Source: Algoriphagus aquimarinus (GTDB lineage: Bacteria > Bacteroidota > Bacteroidia > Cytophagales > Cyclobacteriaceae). From it: a stretch of 64,000 bases of DNA. Under the pieces are notes generated by a model that was not told the origin of the DNA, made no database searches, and saw only the letters and a list, made by a program, of their open reading frames with translations. The stretch lies in contig NZ_VORW01000001.1 of the NCBI RefSeq assembly GCF_007997215.1, positions 186,001 through 250,000 of the forward strand. The letters run 5' to 3'. The position numbers and the translations under genes were made by a program. Below are positions 1 through 9,215 of the stretch, piece after piece. How positions within the stretch are numbered: the stretch's first letter is position 1; each line of letters opens with the position of its first letter.

Positions 1-612
1 ATTGGTTGATCTATCAAAGTAGGAATAGGAAAGAAATACTTTGCCTTCAGGCATGGATGAAAAGTCTTTGCCGGTTGCTCCATCATAGGATCTCAACAGG
101 TAGCCCTTTGCATAGAGATCGTATGAACCGTGAACATTGATCTTATTCTTCACATTTTCGGCGATGATCTTGGAAGCCTCTTCAGTGCTGGATACTATCA
201 TTTCCTTCCCTCTTATTCCCGCATCGTCAATAAAGCTCAAAGTAAACTTGTCGATTAGGATGGCCTTCTTCAAAACAGAAGCTCCTCTGAGCAAATTATA
301 GGCTTCCTTTGCCGTCACGTCATTTCCCTTTCCATACGAAAATGTGTTCTGGATTTGGTCATTAAGGGTGACTTTTACGCTATCCAAAAAATAATGGTAG
401 GGCTTCGAAGATCTCGAGAAATTCAGCTCATAATTAACCTTGTCCTTTACCAGGCTTCCATCCTTTTGCCTGGCATTAAAATCGGCTGAAACTCCGATTT
501 TAAAGAACTCCTGTCGCTCAGAAACTTTAGCTTCAAGTGCAGCATTTAACGAAGTGCCAAAGCCAAGGAATTTCAGGTTCTTTTTAAGGAATTCAAGATT
601 ATTATTCTCCAT
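1..612 (-). CDS. Hypothetical ICE protein (3' part cut by window edge)
   Basis: An open frame starts with ATG at 612 and runs to the first base of the window, giving 204 codons without a stop. It begins MENNNLEFLKKNLKFLGFG, is soluble-looking with no signal peptide, and contains a FNARQKDGSLVKDK stretch. I recognise the general type as an accessory protein carried next to conjugation genes in Bacteroidota elements, but cannot assign a function. It lies downstream of the tra operon on the same strand, separated by 39 bases from the next gene. Confidence 0.6.
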   Translation of the reverse strand, partial: MENNNLEFLKKNLKFLGFGTSLNAALEAKVSERQEFFKIGVSADFNARQKDGSLVKDKVNYELNFSRSSKPYHYFLDSVKVTLNDQIQNTFSYGKGNDVTAKEAYNLLRGASVLKKAILIDKFTLSFIDDAGIRGKEMIVSSTEEASKIIAENVKNKINVHGSYDLYAKGYLLRSYDGATGKDFSSMPEGKVFLSYSYFDRSTN

Positions 613-651
613 AATTTTGGGTGACAAGCGTTTAAATATAGCAAAACCATA

Positions 652-1317
652 TCAATCGAGATCTTTCCAATGCAGCTGGTTTAGCTGATAAAAGGACTCT
701 ACTCCCTTTTGTTTAGGCTTAAATGTCCGGACGGTTTGAATGATCGCTTGCGAAATGCAGTAGGTTCGAAGTGAAAAGGTGAAAATCGATTCCTTAGAGA
801 CCTTATTCTTTTTAGGGTTTTTAAGCTGAACACAATCATTGTACAAATAATACCCGCAGTTCCGATCATAAACCAGATCCTGAACTTTACAATCCATCAC
901 CCTTCCCAAAATCGAGGTGCTAAAAACGGTATTGATCTTGGCCTTTTTTGAGACCTTCCTGAATGCTTGGGTCAGCAAGCTCAAGTCAAACTCAGCCCCG
1001 ATGATCAAGAAGCCAGCTTCATCAAATGAGATTCTGGATTTGAACTGATTGGCAAAACAGATCAGGGAAGCATAGGAATCAGAGACAAAAATTGTCCGCG
1101 AATCTTCTGAAAGATTAAGGACAGAAATTCCTCTGGAAGCCTGCTTATTCCGGTAAAGGCTCAGTATTTCACAATCCACTTTTCCGCCTTGCTCATCAAA
1201 AAAATCGAAAACGATCTGGCCCGTTTGATCCTGATGGGCAAACTTGGAAAACAGACCTTGGATAGCCTTATCCACCCCTTTGTAGCTCAAAATATCAAAG
1301 GTCTCTGTCAAAGCCAT
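652..1317 (-). CDS. Hypothetical protein, 221 aa
   Basis: The gene starts ATG at 1317 and overlaps the end of the upstream gene (which stops at 1295) by 23 bases, so it is probably translationally coupled to it. There is no signal peptide or clear membrane helix. The sequence is mixed alpha/beta and ends in a basic region rich in Lys, Phe and Tyr. I do not recognise the family. Its place at the tail of the transfer operon suggests an accessory ICE function. Confidence 0.6.
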   Translation of the reverse strand: MALTETFDILSYKGVDKAIQGLFSKFAHQDQTGQIVFDFFDEQGGKVDCEILSLYRNKQASRGISVLNLSEDSRTIFVSDSYASLICFANQFKSRISFDEAGFLIIGAEFDLSLLTQAFRKVSKKAKINTVFSTSILGRVMDCKVQDLVYDRNCGYYLYNDCVQLKNPKKNKVSKESIFTFSLRTYCISQAIIQTVRTFKPKQKGVESFYQLNQLHWKDLD

Positions 1318-2221
1318 TTTCTTGTCCGAAGCGTTTTCTTGGGTTCTTTCCTTCCTCCGTATCGATGCTGTTTAGCCGCTTGATGACATTGATATCGAAT
1401 TCATCCCTAATCGCTTTTGGGAGTGAGGAATCTGCCGAAATCTTGGAGTATTCCTCCTTGATGTTGTTCAAATCACGGATTGCATCCCTGTCATTTGGGT
1501 TTCGGGAAATTCGTCGCTCTGCTTGTTTTTGAACCTCCTTGATGGCTTGAAGGTATCCTTCGCTATACGCTTTATTCTCCTGGCTCTCCTTTCCTAGCAA
1601 TTTCTGAACACCGGTGATCAATAGGTAGGACAAGCCCCCATCAATCAAAACTGAAAGGACTAACCCGGATTTATTTGATCTGAGTCCCTTAGGAGCAGAT
1701 GGCGAAAGTTGAAATGCTGTCCCATCTGCCAACAGCACCGTTTCCCCTTCCTTGTATGTCTTCTTTTGGTGTGGATCGAGTTCTTGCCCATTAACCGATT
1801 GAGGAGCTTTGATGTCTCGGGGATTGTAGGAGAGAAATTGTTTGGTTCGCTGATCGTACTCGATAATGTCGGTCTGAATGTTTCCTTCTTTGTCCACATA
1901 GCTTTTTTTGATGTTGGCCAATTCTTTCCGGACCAGCTGATTCCGCTCAGAGTCATTCAAACTGGGATGTCGGTTCGGTTCCATGTAAACCGGATCAATC
2001 CGCAAGGCAGGATTCCCATCTTCTCCCCTAACTATCGAAAGTCTAGCCGGTAATTTATCGATGTAAATATCCTTCCCTTTCAGATCGGTCAATTCCACGA
2101 TATCAGTCATTCCGCCATTTTTCAGGGCGTTGACTTCTTTTTCAGGAATGGTAAATTTTCCGTTTTTGATGACTCCAAAAATCTCCAAATCCTTCATCGG
2201 TAATCCATTTTGGCTTTTCAT
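1295..2221 (-). CDS. DUF3945/DUF4099-like ICE protein with one membrane segment
   Basis: 308 residues. The central part (about residues 85-180) resembles the DUF3945/DUF4099 segments common in Bacteroidetes mobile-element proteins: DQRTKQFLSYNPRDIKAP, then a YKEGETVLLADGTAFQLSPS stretch. A hydrophobic segment (VLSVLIDGGLSYLLITGV, near residue 190) could span the membrane. The C-terminal third is charged and helical. It follows the M23 peptidase gene by 10 bases in the same operon. The start could be the second Met (MKDLEIFG). The family assignment is from memory of motif style only. Confidence 0.55.
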   Translation of the reverse strand: MKSQNGLPMKDLEIFGVIKNGKFTIPEKEVNALKNGGMTDIVELTDLKGKDIYIDKLPARLSIVRGEDGNPALRIDPVYMEPNRHPSLNDSERNQLVRKELANIKKSYVDKEGNIQTDIIEYDQRTKQFLSYNPRDIKAPQSVNGQELDPHQKKTYKEGETVLLADGTAFQLSPSAPKGLRSNKSGLVLSVLIDGGLSYLLITGVQKLLGKESQENKAYSEGYLQAIKEVQKQAERRISRNPNDRDAIRDLNNIKEEYSKISADSSLPKAIRDEFDINVIKRLNSIDTEEGKNPRKRFGQENGFDRDL

Positions 2222-2231
2222 AGTGCTTACT

Positions 2232-2861
2232 TTATGGTTTTGATAAATAAGTTATTGCCTCTTCTTTAGTCGATAGTTTTGAAATCAATTGAATGAATAA
2301 GATTGGATTGACATATTCCTTTCCCTTTTTAATACTCAAGTGCAGATGATCGCCAGTAGCTCTTCCTGTACTTCCGGAAATTCCCAGGATCGTACCCGGT
2401 AAGACGCGCTCGCCATTTGTTACAAAGGACTGAGAAAGGTGAGCGTAAGTCGATTCATACTTGCCGTGTTGGACTTTGACAAAAATTCCCAAAAGCGAAT
2501 CATTGCCCACCGACACAACCATTCCATTAAGCATGGAAAGCACCTTTGAACGCTTGGTTTTCAAATCGATTCCCCGATGAAATTTCGTTTCCCCGGAAAA
2601 TGGATCGGAGCGGTAGCCAAACTTTGAAGTCAGGAAAAAATACTCCAAGGGAAGGGAAGCCAACACAAGTTCCTCCCCTTTTTCCATGGGTAGTTCTCCT
2701 TGGGACAACGAATGAATTTCAGTTCTCTCCGCCTCTTGCTTCAATTCAGCCAGCTTGATCACGTTCACGGAAGTCAATTCCTTTCGAAATTCAATGGAAT
2801 TGAATTGAGGAAATGCCTGGTGAGCGACAAAAAGAAGTATAATCGATAGGTTCCTTTGCAT
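2232..2861 (-). CDS. M23 family metallopeptidase, conjugation-associated
   Basis: 209 residues with an N-terminal signal peptide (cleavage near HQAFPQ, residue 19) and a LytM/M23 domain from about residue 70. Zinc-binding and catalytic residues are visible: HRGID gives H95 and D99, YAHL gives H141, and HLH gives H172/H174. It is therefore expected to be an active zinc endopeptidase cutting peptidoglycan cross-links. Its place just downstream of the VirD4 coupling-protein gene (11 bases) suggests it opens the cell wall locally for the conjugation channel. M23 proteins fill the same role in other type IV secretion loci. Confidence 0.85.
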   Translation of the reverse strand: MQRNLSIILLFVAHQAFPQFNSIEFRKELTSVNVIKLAELKQEAERTEIHSLSQGELPMEKGEELVLASLPLEYFFLTSKFGYRSDPFSGETKFHRGIDLKTKRSKVLSMLNGMVVSVGNDSLLGIFVKVQHGKYESTYAHLSQSFVTNGERVLPGTILGISGSTGRATGDHLHLSIKKGKEYVNPILFIQLISKLSTKEEAITYLSKP

Positions 2862-2872
2862 GATTTCAAGGC

Positions 2873-4864
2873 TTAATCTAGGATTGCCATTTCCCGGTGC
2901 TTTTCAATAATCTCGGTAACCTGAAAATGGATTTTCTCAAAGTGCTTGGTCAGGATCTCTTCTTTCTTGCCTTTGAAATCATAGAATTTCGGAGTGCTTC
3001 GATAGGAGTTTTCCTCCTGCTTGATCTCCCTCATATCCAAATTGACCCGACAATGAACATTGGATGTTTTGTATTTCCCGTCAAACTGAGTTCCTTCTGT
3101 GGCGATAATTCCAGCAATCTCCCCGGTGTGCATAGACGCTATTTTACCCGCAGGAATCAGCGGATCATATCGCTCACTATACGAAATCGAGGTTTTATCC
3201 CGATCAATCGAAACACTCTGCCCCAATTGCTTTCGCTTTCCAAACATCATCTCTAACCAGGAAAGCGTATCCTTATGGCGAACTGAACCACAAAGGACAT
3301 TTCCGATCACCGAGGTCATGGTCGAAGCTGTTTCCTTTCCCTGAAGCTGGTTTAACTGGGGCAGCTCCTGAAGGCCGAGTAAAACCGCTACTTTATTACT
3401 CCGGGCAGTTGAAATCAGGTTTTCGATTTTATGGATATAAAAAGTCGGCGCTTCATCCGCTATCAAGGCGGTCGGAAGATTCCCTTTGGTATTTATCAAT
3501 CGGGTTAGCCGGTTGATAATGACCGAATAGCAGGTTCCTGTGATACTCTGCGTTTCGGTACTATTGGCAAGGACTAGAATGGATGGGCTATTGGGATCTG
3601 AGATTTTGAGGTCGAAATCATCCCCGCTGAATACCCAGGCGGTTTCTTTGGTATTCAGTCTGGAAAGGAAAATCTTCAAGGTACCGACCTGCCCTTCCAG
3701 CTGTTTGTAAACCTTCTTTTCAAAGGCACTTCGGAAGGGAGATACCATGGATCTGAGTTCGGGATATTTCGTCAGACAGTTAAAAATATCCTCATAGTCC
3801 CTGTTGAGAAAATCCAGCACATGGGCGAAGGTGGAATATTTGCCTTCCTCATATCGAGACACAAAAAAGATACAGGCGGAGAGAAAGTTGATGGCGGATT
3901 GCTCGAAAAACTTGTCTGCTCCTCCGGACGAATCAGATTTTTGAAGGGATTGAAAAATAGCCTCTGCTGTTTCCGAAGCATTGGCCACCGTCTTCAAATA
4001 CCTTCTGTTGATCGGATTAATCCTCCTGGAATATTCTACCTCGTCCAGATTGATGACATGGAATTTGAAATTTAGGTTTTTCTTCTTGTCCTGTGCTTTG
4101 AGATAGTGGAAGTAGGCAATCTGAGCCAAGTCAGGAAACTTGAAATCATAAAGGCACATTGTAAATCCCTTGCCTATCATCTGACGGATAAAAGGATTAA
4201 TCACCCCGAAAGACTTACCGGAACCTGGGGTTCCAATCACAAAAGTCCCTCTAAATGGATTGACCAAGTTGATCCATCCTTTCCGGACTTTTCCCCTGAA
4301 ATAGAACTTCATGGGGATGTTGACGGAATAGGGATTTTCGATTTTTTTGGTGTCTTGCATGAAGGACTCCCCTTCGATATTCCATTCATCCTTTCCCAGT
4401 CCCGATTTGATCAATTTCGACACATTGTCCAATGAGGTATGGATCAAAACAGCCCCTATAAATAAACAAAGGCTGTACCCGAGGTCTTGAATGGAAGTGA
4501 GATCCATCACCAAAAATGAATCTTCCAGCGAGTAGAGATAGATCGAACCAAAGAATAGCATCAACCCGATGGCCAAGGGAAAAATGATCTGATTTTTCGG
4601 GTTTAAATCCAGGTTCTTTCTCGATACTGTACCGATGGCTGAAAGGCAAATCGCTATCAAAATGGCCAATTTGCCAAGAAGCACATTACTGTAAATCTTC
4701 AGGTTTTGCAGCTTTTCGAAAAGGGGAAAAAGAAACCTTCCCACCCCATCCATGGCCAACAACTGTGGGGCATAGACAAACATCATAATGTCCAAAAACA
4801 CCATCAGGTAAACAATGAATTGAAAGGTCGCGTGAAGGCTTTTTAATTCTCTTTTCTCATTCAT
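2873..4864 (-). CDS. mobC: Type IV coupling protein (VirD4/TraG-type ATPase; MobC of Bacteroidetes elements)
   Basis: 663 residues. Four to five hydrophobic segments in the first 150 residues are followed by a cytosolic ATPase domain with Walker A GTPGSGKS (residues 211-218) and a Walker B-like ALIADEAP near residue 460. This is the coupling protein that recognises the relaxase-DNA complex and pumps it into the channel. It sits downstream of traN rather than beside mobB, an order seen in flavobacterial-type elements. The symbol mobC follows CTnDOT usage. Start ATG at 4864. Confidence 0.88.
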   Translation of the reverse strand: MNEKRELKSLHATFQFIVYLMVFLDIMMFVYAPQLLAMDGVGRFLFPLFEKLQNLKIYSNVLLGKLAILIAICLSAIGTVSRKNLDLNPKNQIIFPLAIGLMLFFGSIYLYSLEDSFLVMDLTSIQDLGYSLCLFIGAVLIHTSLDNVSKLIKSGLGKDEWNIEGESFMQDTKKIENPYSVNIPMKFYFRGKVRKGWINLVNPFRGTFVIGTPGSGKSFGVINPFIRQMIGKGFTMCLYDFKFPDLAQIAYFHYLKAQDKKKNLNFKFHVINLDEVEYSRRINPINRRYLKTVANASETAEAIFQSLQKSDSSGGADKFFEQSAINFLSACIFFVSRYEEGKYSTFAHVLDFLNRDYEDIFNCLTKYPELRSMVSPFRSAFEKKVYKQLEGQVGTLKIFLSRLNTKETAWVFSGDDFDLKISDPNSPSILVLANSTETQSITGTCYSVIINRLTRLINTKGNLPTALIADEAPTFYIHKIENLISTARSNKVAVLLGLQELPQLNQLQGKETASTMTSVIGNVLCGSVRHKDTLSWLEMMFGKRKQLGQSVSIDRDKTSISYSERYDPLIPAGKIASMHTGEIAGIIATEGTQFDGKYKTSNVHCRVNLDMREIKQEENSYRSTPKFYDFKGKKEEILTKHFEKIHFQVTEIIEKHREMAILD

Positions 4865-4906
4865 AGCATGGACTTAATTGAGGGGAAAATCATCTTTTGG
4901 TGAAAT

Positions 4907-5743
4907 TCATAGCGTGTCTGCTGCCAAAAGATCAGCGTACTTTATCTCCAAAGAGAGCGTTCTTCCACTGATTTGGGATTCGGAAAGCTCGATGGTGAAC
5001 ACCTTGGAATTGGGGAAGGTGAACTTTTTGAACACGTAGATATTGTGATATTTCTTCTCAAAGCTCTTCGGAGTGAAAAGCTGGTATTCCGGTTCTATCT
5101 CTATGGATTGGACATTGGTTGCTTTGGTGATTCGCTTGTCCTCGATCTTAAATCTCAACTGGTCCAGATCAAATTTGAGATTGGTCTTGTTCGTAAAGGA
5201 GATGTCCAAAAAGATATAATCGTCAACGGTGTAGATACTATTCACCTGACCGGTAACTCCATACTGGCTGCTTTTGGTGATGTTATCCTTCTTCTTCCCT
5301 TTAAATGCCTCTATTGAAAAATACCGAAGCTCTTGGTCGCTCAGGGGAATTTTACCGACCTCCAAGGGACTGGTATTGATAGGGAGAATTTCAATTTGAG
5401 TCTTCAGCTGTCGCTCATCATGCGCATACCATAAATCGTACTGCGCGATGAATTTCTGCCCGATAATGGTAACCACTCCCAAAGACTTATTGTAACCATT
5501 GAGGTTGGAAACACTGTCGCGGATGGCTTTTACCCGAAACACATTTTCCAATGGAATATCTCCGATCATATTGTCGGTCGAGATATCCACGTATTGGATG
5601 GGTTCGGGGGAAAGGAAGTGAAGGGAGATTTCCTCGTCGATATAGATCTTGGGAAGTTGGCTTTTCAACAGCGTACCGTTCTGCTGGGCATAGACCGAAA
5701 TGGTTACCGCCCAAAGGATAAGAGTTATTATTTTCTGTGTCAT
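4907..5743 (-). CDS. traN: Conjugative transposon protein TraN (DUF4138)
   Basis: 278 residues with a signal peptide ending near VYAQQ (residue 20). The body is beta-rich and carries the TraN-like sequence IYIDEEISLHFLSPEPIQYVD near the N-terminus. TraN is a periplasmic component that pairs with TraM in the Bacteroidetes conjugation channel, roughly equivalent to VirB9. It lies 6 bases downstream of traM and 42 bases upstream of the coupling protein, in the expected CTnDOT order. Confidence 0.85.
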   Translation of the reverse strand: MTQKIITLILWAVTISVYAQQNGTLLKSQLPKIYIDEEISLHFLSPEPIQYVDISTDNMIGDIPLENVFRVKAIRDSVSNLNGYNKSLGVVTIIGQKFIAQYDLWYAHDERQLKTQIEILPINTSPLEVGKIPLSDQELRYFSIEAFKGKKKDNITKSSQYGVTGQVNSIYTVDDYIFLDISFTNKTNLKFDLDQLRFKIEDKRITKATNVQSIEIEPEYQLFTPKSFEKKYHNIYVFKKFTFPNSKVFTIELSESQISGRTLSLEIKYADLLAADTL

Positions 5744-5749
5744 GTCAAA

Positions 5750-6973
5750 TCAGTTTTGGTTTTGGATCATTTTTCCGTTTTCCTGCAATTCGTTGGTATC
5801 GATCAGATAGACAGAAGTCCCATACTTGATATTGGCCTTGTTCTTTTTGATGGATTTGGAAACGGCTTGGGAAGTTGAGGTAAACATTCGTTGGAGGGCA
5901 GACATATACAGTTGGCTCAATTCGTCTGAGTTTGGCTGCATAGTCAGATTCATTCCTCCGGTAGTGTTTCCTCCGAGTTCTTTGGAAAATTCCCTGAAGG
6001 CACTGGCCGGAACATACAGGCCTTCCATCCCATCCACGTCATAGATGGAGAGTTTAATCGGGAAGATTCGGTCATTGATCATGACCGAAGAGATGGTCAG
6101 CTTCACTCGCTGAGCTTCATATCCGGAAATCAATGCATAGAGATAAGTTCCTCTGCCCACGATTGCATTTCCAATCAGAATATCATCTAAAAGTCGGATT
6201 CTCAATCTGGCTCCAAGAGTACCGCTCTTGATATCCTGGTCAATGATTGCTTCGATGAACTTCCCCTTTTTTTCTCTGGTGACGGTATTGAATAAGGTAG
6301 CGGACCCTTCTGACTTCTGAACCCGATAAACTGCGTTTTCGGTCTCTTTGGCTACTGGCTGGTTCTCCTTTTCTTTTAGCTGTAGCTCTTGATAAGCCGG
6401 ATCATTCGCCTTGGAAATGGAGTCTATCACAGCCATCTGCGCTTTGAATAGCTCCATGGGATCTTCGTATTTGTTAGCGGGAACTTGGGTCTTTTTCCCT
6501 TCCAGCTGATTGATGGCATTCAGTAATTCTTCATCTTCCTTAGAAAAGCTTTGCTGTCTGGAAAGTTGTGGCAAAACAGATGGGATCGAATTGCCTGTTT
6601 CGGGTTTTCCGGAGTAAAGACCTGCGCTTTTTAAAGCGTTGTCGATAGAATCCAGCAGCCGTTTTTCCTCCTCGTTATACAGCGTTTTGATTTGGCTGGA
6701 TTCTTCAACCTCCAGTTCCAAGCCTTTGATAGCCGTGTATCCATCATTTGCTCTTTTATAGGTTTCTCTCGAAGCATCCAGTTTGGAATCAATCGGTTTT
6801 TTCTGGATCTGTTCCGATACTTTGCCGATCTCGGATTGGATTCCACTGAGCCCCTGAACAGGCTCAGCCGGACCGTCTTTGCTGAAGGATTTATACCCGT
6901 AAAACAGCAAACACAAAAACGGGAGCATGATAATCGGCAGAATGTATTTGGGTTGTTTGAAGTCAATTTTCAT
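5750..6973 (-). CDS. traM: Conjugative transposon protein TraM
   Basis: About 407 residues from the preferred start MKIDFKQPKYI (ATG at 6973); an upstream in-frame ATG at 7006 would overlap traL more. One N-terminal membrane helix (ILPIIMLPFLCLLFYGY) is followed by a long charged coiled-coil linker, and then a C-terminal beta domain with IIDQDIKSGTLGARLRIRLL and VGRGTYLYALISGY. That architecture matches TraM/VirB10-like proteins, which span from the inner membrane into the periplasm and form the channel core. It overlaps traL by 11 bases, so coupling is likely. Confidence 0.85.
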   Translation of the reverse strand: MKIDFKQPKYILPIIMLPFLCLLFYGYKSFSKDGPAEPVQGLSGIQSEIGKVSEQIQKKPIDSKLDASRETYKRANDGYTAIKGLELEVEESSQIKTLYNEEEKRLLDSIDNALKSAGLYSGKPETGNSIPSVLPQLSRQQSFSKEDEELLNAINQLEGKKTQVPANKYEDPMELFKAQMAVIDSISKANDPAYQELQLKEKENQPVAKETENAVYRVQKSEGSATLFNTVTREKKGKFIEAIIDQDIKSGTLGARLRIRLLDDILIGNAIVGRGTYLYALISGYEAQRVKLTISSVMINDRIFPIKLSIYDVDGMEGLYVPASAFREFSKELGGNTTGGMNLTMQPNSDELSQLYMSALQRMFTSTSQAVSKSIKKNKANIKYGTSVYLIDTNELQENGKMIQNQN

Positions 6974-7394
6974 GGGAGTGGTTGTTAAAATATTGCAGTT
7001 TCTCAATTGCTTTTTCCAGGTATGCGGAATCCGACTTTGAAATGGAATCCTTGTCGATAATCCGTTCTATCTCAGACTTTAACTCCGCCATTTTCGCAGC
7101 TCTCAGGGTCAAATCCTGTAATGCTGAAAATTCCCCTGACAGTTCTCCCGGAATGGCCTTCAGTTCTTTTTTGATATGTTCAGCCTGATTCTCCGGGTTA
7201 GGATTCAGCACAAAAAAGGTCAGTATGAAAGAGGCTACGATGAGAAGAAGCATGACACAAAAAATGATTTTGGCATGACGATCCATCAACCCCTTCAAAT
7301 GGCCATTAACCCCTGCCATGTGAGGAAAAAGCTCATTTTTAAGTTCTTGGAAAATGGTGGTTTCCCGATCCTTAGAAGGTGTTTTTCGAAACAT
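6963..7394 (-). CDS. traL: TraL-position membrane protein
   Basis: 143 residues, encoded between traK and traM where TraL sits in CTnDOT-type elements. One strong membrane helix (IIFCVMLLLIVASFILTFFV, about residues 44-63) follows a basic cytoplasmic N-terminus, and a coiled-coil tail follows it. I call TraL from position and topology rather than from a clear motif. It overlaps traK by 23 bases and traM by 11 bases, which packs it tightly into the operon. Confidence 0.6.
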   Translation of the reverse strand: MFRKTPSKDRETTIFQELKNELFPHMAGVNGHLKGLMDRHAKIIFCVMLLLIVASFILTFFVLNPNPENQAEHIKKELKAIPGELSGEFSALQDLTLRAAKMAELKSEIERIIDKDSISKSDSAYLEKAIEKLQYFNNHSHEN

Positions 7395-7980
7395 TGCTCA
7401 GGTCTTTATTTTCGATGGTTTTCCAATTCGTGATCAATACCCCATGGCTGTTATTCTCACTTCTCGGGATATCTATTAATTCACCTTCGGTGATAATCGA
7501 TCGGGTGATCGTGGCACTTCTTCGATCTATCTTTTGCTTGCCGTAATACCGGAACCTGTTCTGAACAAGGATAATCGAATCCGTCTGGATAGAAAGCACA
7601 GAACTTGAGGAGAGAATGGAATTGAAGTAGCCCTTTTCTTTCAGGTTATTGTATTGACCGACTCCTGTCTCATCCACGAAGTACATAGCCCGACTCATTT
7701 GGTATTCGATGTGCTTATCGTCGGGAGTCAGGTTGAAAAAAAGGCTATGAAATAAGTCCACGGCTGCTTTGTACTCAGCGGGCCTATTCATTTGCATATT
7801 GGCCTGCTTGGCCAAAATGGGTATATCATTGTCCAGGATATAAATGGACTGCCTTGCGTTGGCTACCTGTTTATAGGCGTAAACCGAAACAAAGCCGCAG
7901 ATAATGATTGAGGTAATCAGGCTCCCAAGGGAAAGAACCGTTGCCAATCTGATTTTCGATTCAATGTTTTGGATGATCAT
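7372..7980 (-). CDS. traK: Conjugative transposon protein TraK
   Basis: 202 residues. The N-terminus MIIQNIESKIRLATVLSL and the following helix (LITSIIICGFVSVYAYKQV) are typical of TraK, the Bacteroidetes VirB8-like bitopic inner-membrane protein. The C-terminal part is an alpha/beta periplasmic domain. It follows traJ by two bases and is expected to nucleate the inner-membrane part of the channel. Confidence 0.87.
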   Translation of the reverse strand: MIIQNIESKIRLATVLSLGSLITSIIICGFVSVYAYKQVANARQSIYILDNDIPILAKQANMQMNRPAEYKAAVDLFHSLFFNLTPDDKHIEYQMSRAMYFVDETGVGQYNNLKEKGYFNSILSSSSVLSIQTDSIILVQNRFRYYGKQKIDRRSATITRSIITEGELIDIPRSENNSHGVLITNWKTIENKDLSNVSKNTF

Positions 7981-7982
7981 GG

Positions 7983-9137
7983 TTAGATTAGTTTAGCTCT
8001 TGAAATTGATTTTGAAGCGGAAGATCCCATCCTTCCGGCGGTGGTTGCTGCTGAGGAAATTCCTGAAGTGGAAATGATCCAAGTGGAAATCGAGGGCACG
8101 GTAGTGATGGCAATTGCGCTGACAAAAAATGCTACAATCACCAGCCCGAAACTCAAAAAGCCATTGGATGCCAGCCAAGCCATTTTTTCAAGCCGATCTG
8201 CTCCACCACCGGTTGAAAGCAAATACTCGTACTTGTCAATCTCTACCTCCAAAGCATATTGTTGGAGCCTTCCTGTTATGTAGAGAATCAAATATGCCAC
8301 TCCTACATAAAGGTTGACGGAGACAAACCTTGCTATCCAGGTAGTGAACGCATCCCGAAAGGCTGGAAGAATACTCACCACCACTGAAAATGGCCCAAGT
8401 ATCACCAACACCGTCGAATAGATGATCTGCAACATGAAAATGATATAGACACACACCCTTAGAATCCATATGGCCACCAATTCGATGATTTGGGTAGCGA
8501 GCAGTTGAAGGCTGGTTTGCATCCTAATCCTCATTTGGACAATAGGAGCTAGAATCTGATCGGAGAAAAATCCTTTTACCCCATCCACAATCACCATCCC
8601 CAAATCTTTATCGGATTCTTGCGCCTGTTCCGATGCCATCTCGGTCACTGCCTGATATTCCACCAGCTGATCGGCCATCTCGATCATGTAGGCCGCCCGG
8701 TCAAGTCGCAAAGCATTATTGGTGTCATTTTGGATCCCGAAAAGCGCTTCTGTTTTGGCAGCGATCAAATCGGTAGGAAAAGCTATGATCTGGCAGAAAA
8801 TTGGCCACCACATCAAAAGAATCACCAACGCAAAAGGTCTTAAAAGGGGCATAATTTCAAGCTTCTTATCCCCTGCCATCATTTCGTAGCATTTGAGACT
8901 AAAAAAAATCAGCATGAAAATACAGGCCAAGGTCTGAGCATCTCTCATGAAAGGGTCGGAATGAGCAAAGCCATAATCCCTCATTTCTTCAAAGAAGGTC
9001 ATCACTCCCCTGTCGTAAATGCTGTTTCCCTGCAAATAGCTTATGGTCTCCTTGTACTGGTCATGGTTGGCCGATTGAGCAAATCCGGGGATTGACAAGC
9101 CAAGGAGAATAGATAGTCCTGTGATCAGCTTCTTCAT
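7983..9137 (-). CDS. traJ: Conjugative transposon protein TraJ (VirB6/TrbL-like)
   Basis: 384 residues with a cleavable signal peptide (ending near PGFAQ, residue 20) and six or so hydrophobic segments, including RPFALVILLMWWPIF and LVIVAFFVSAIAITTVPS. This polytopic inner-membrane profile matches TraJ, the VirB6/TrbL analogue. The Ser/Ala/Gly-rich C-terminus (STSGISSAATTAGR) is also usual. It heads the traJKLMN block. Confidence 0.85.
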   Translation of the reverse strand: MKKLITGLSILLGLSIPGFAQSANHDQYKETISYLQGNSIYDRGVMTFFEEMRDYGFAHSDPFMRDAQTLACIFMLIFFSLKCYEMMAGDKKLEIMPLLRPFALVILLMWWPIFCQIIAFPTDLIAAKTEALFGIQNDTNNALRLDRAAYMIEMADQLVEYQAVTEMASEQAQESDKDLGMVIVDGVKGFFSDQILAPIVQMRIRMQTSLQLLATQIIELVAIWILRVCVYIIFMLQIIYSTVLVILGPFSVVVSILPAFRDAFTTWIARFVSVNLYVGVAYLILYITGRLQQYALEVEIDKYEYLLSTGGGADRLEKMAWLASNGFLSFGLVIVAFFVSAIAITTVPSISTWIISTSGISSAATTAGRMGSSASKSISRAKLI

Positions 9138-9215
9138 TTCATGTGATTATTAATTGATTTTCAATGGCCACATGGAATGCCCTAGATAGCCATAACCATG
9201 CGTGATGAGCCTTTC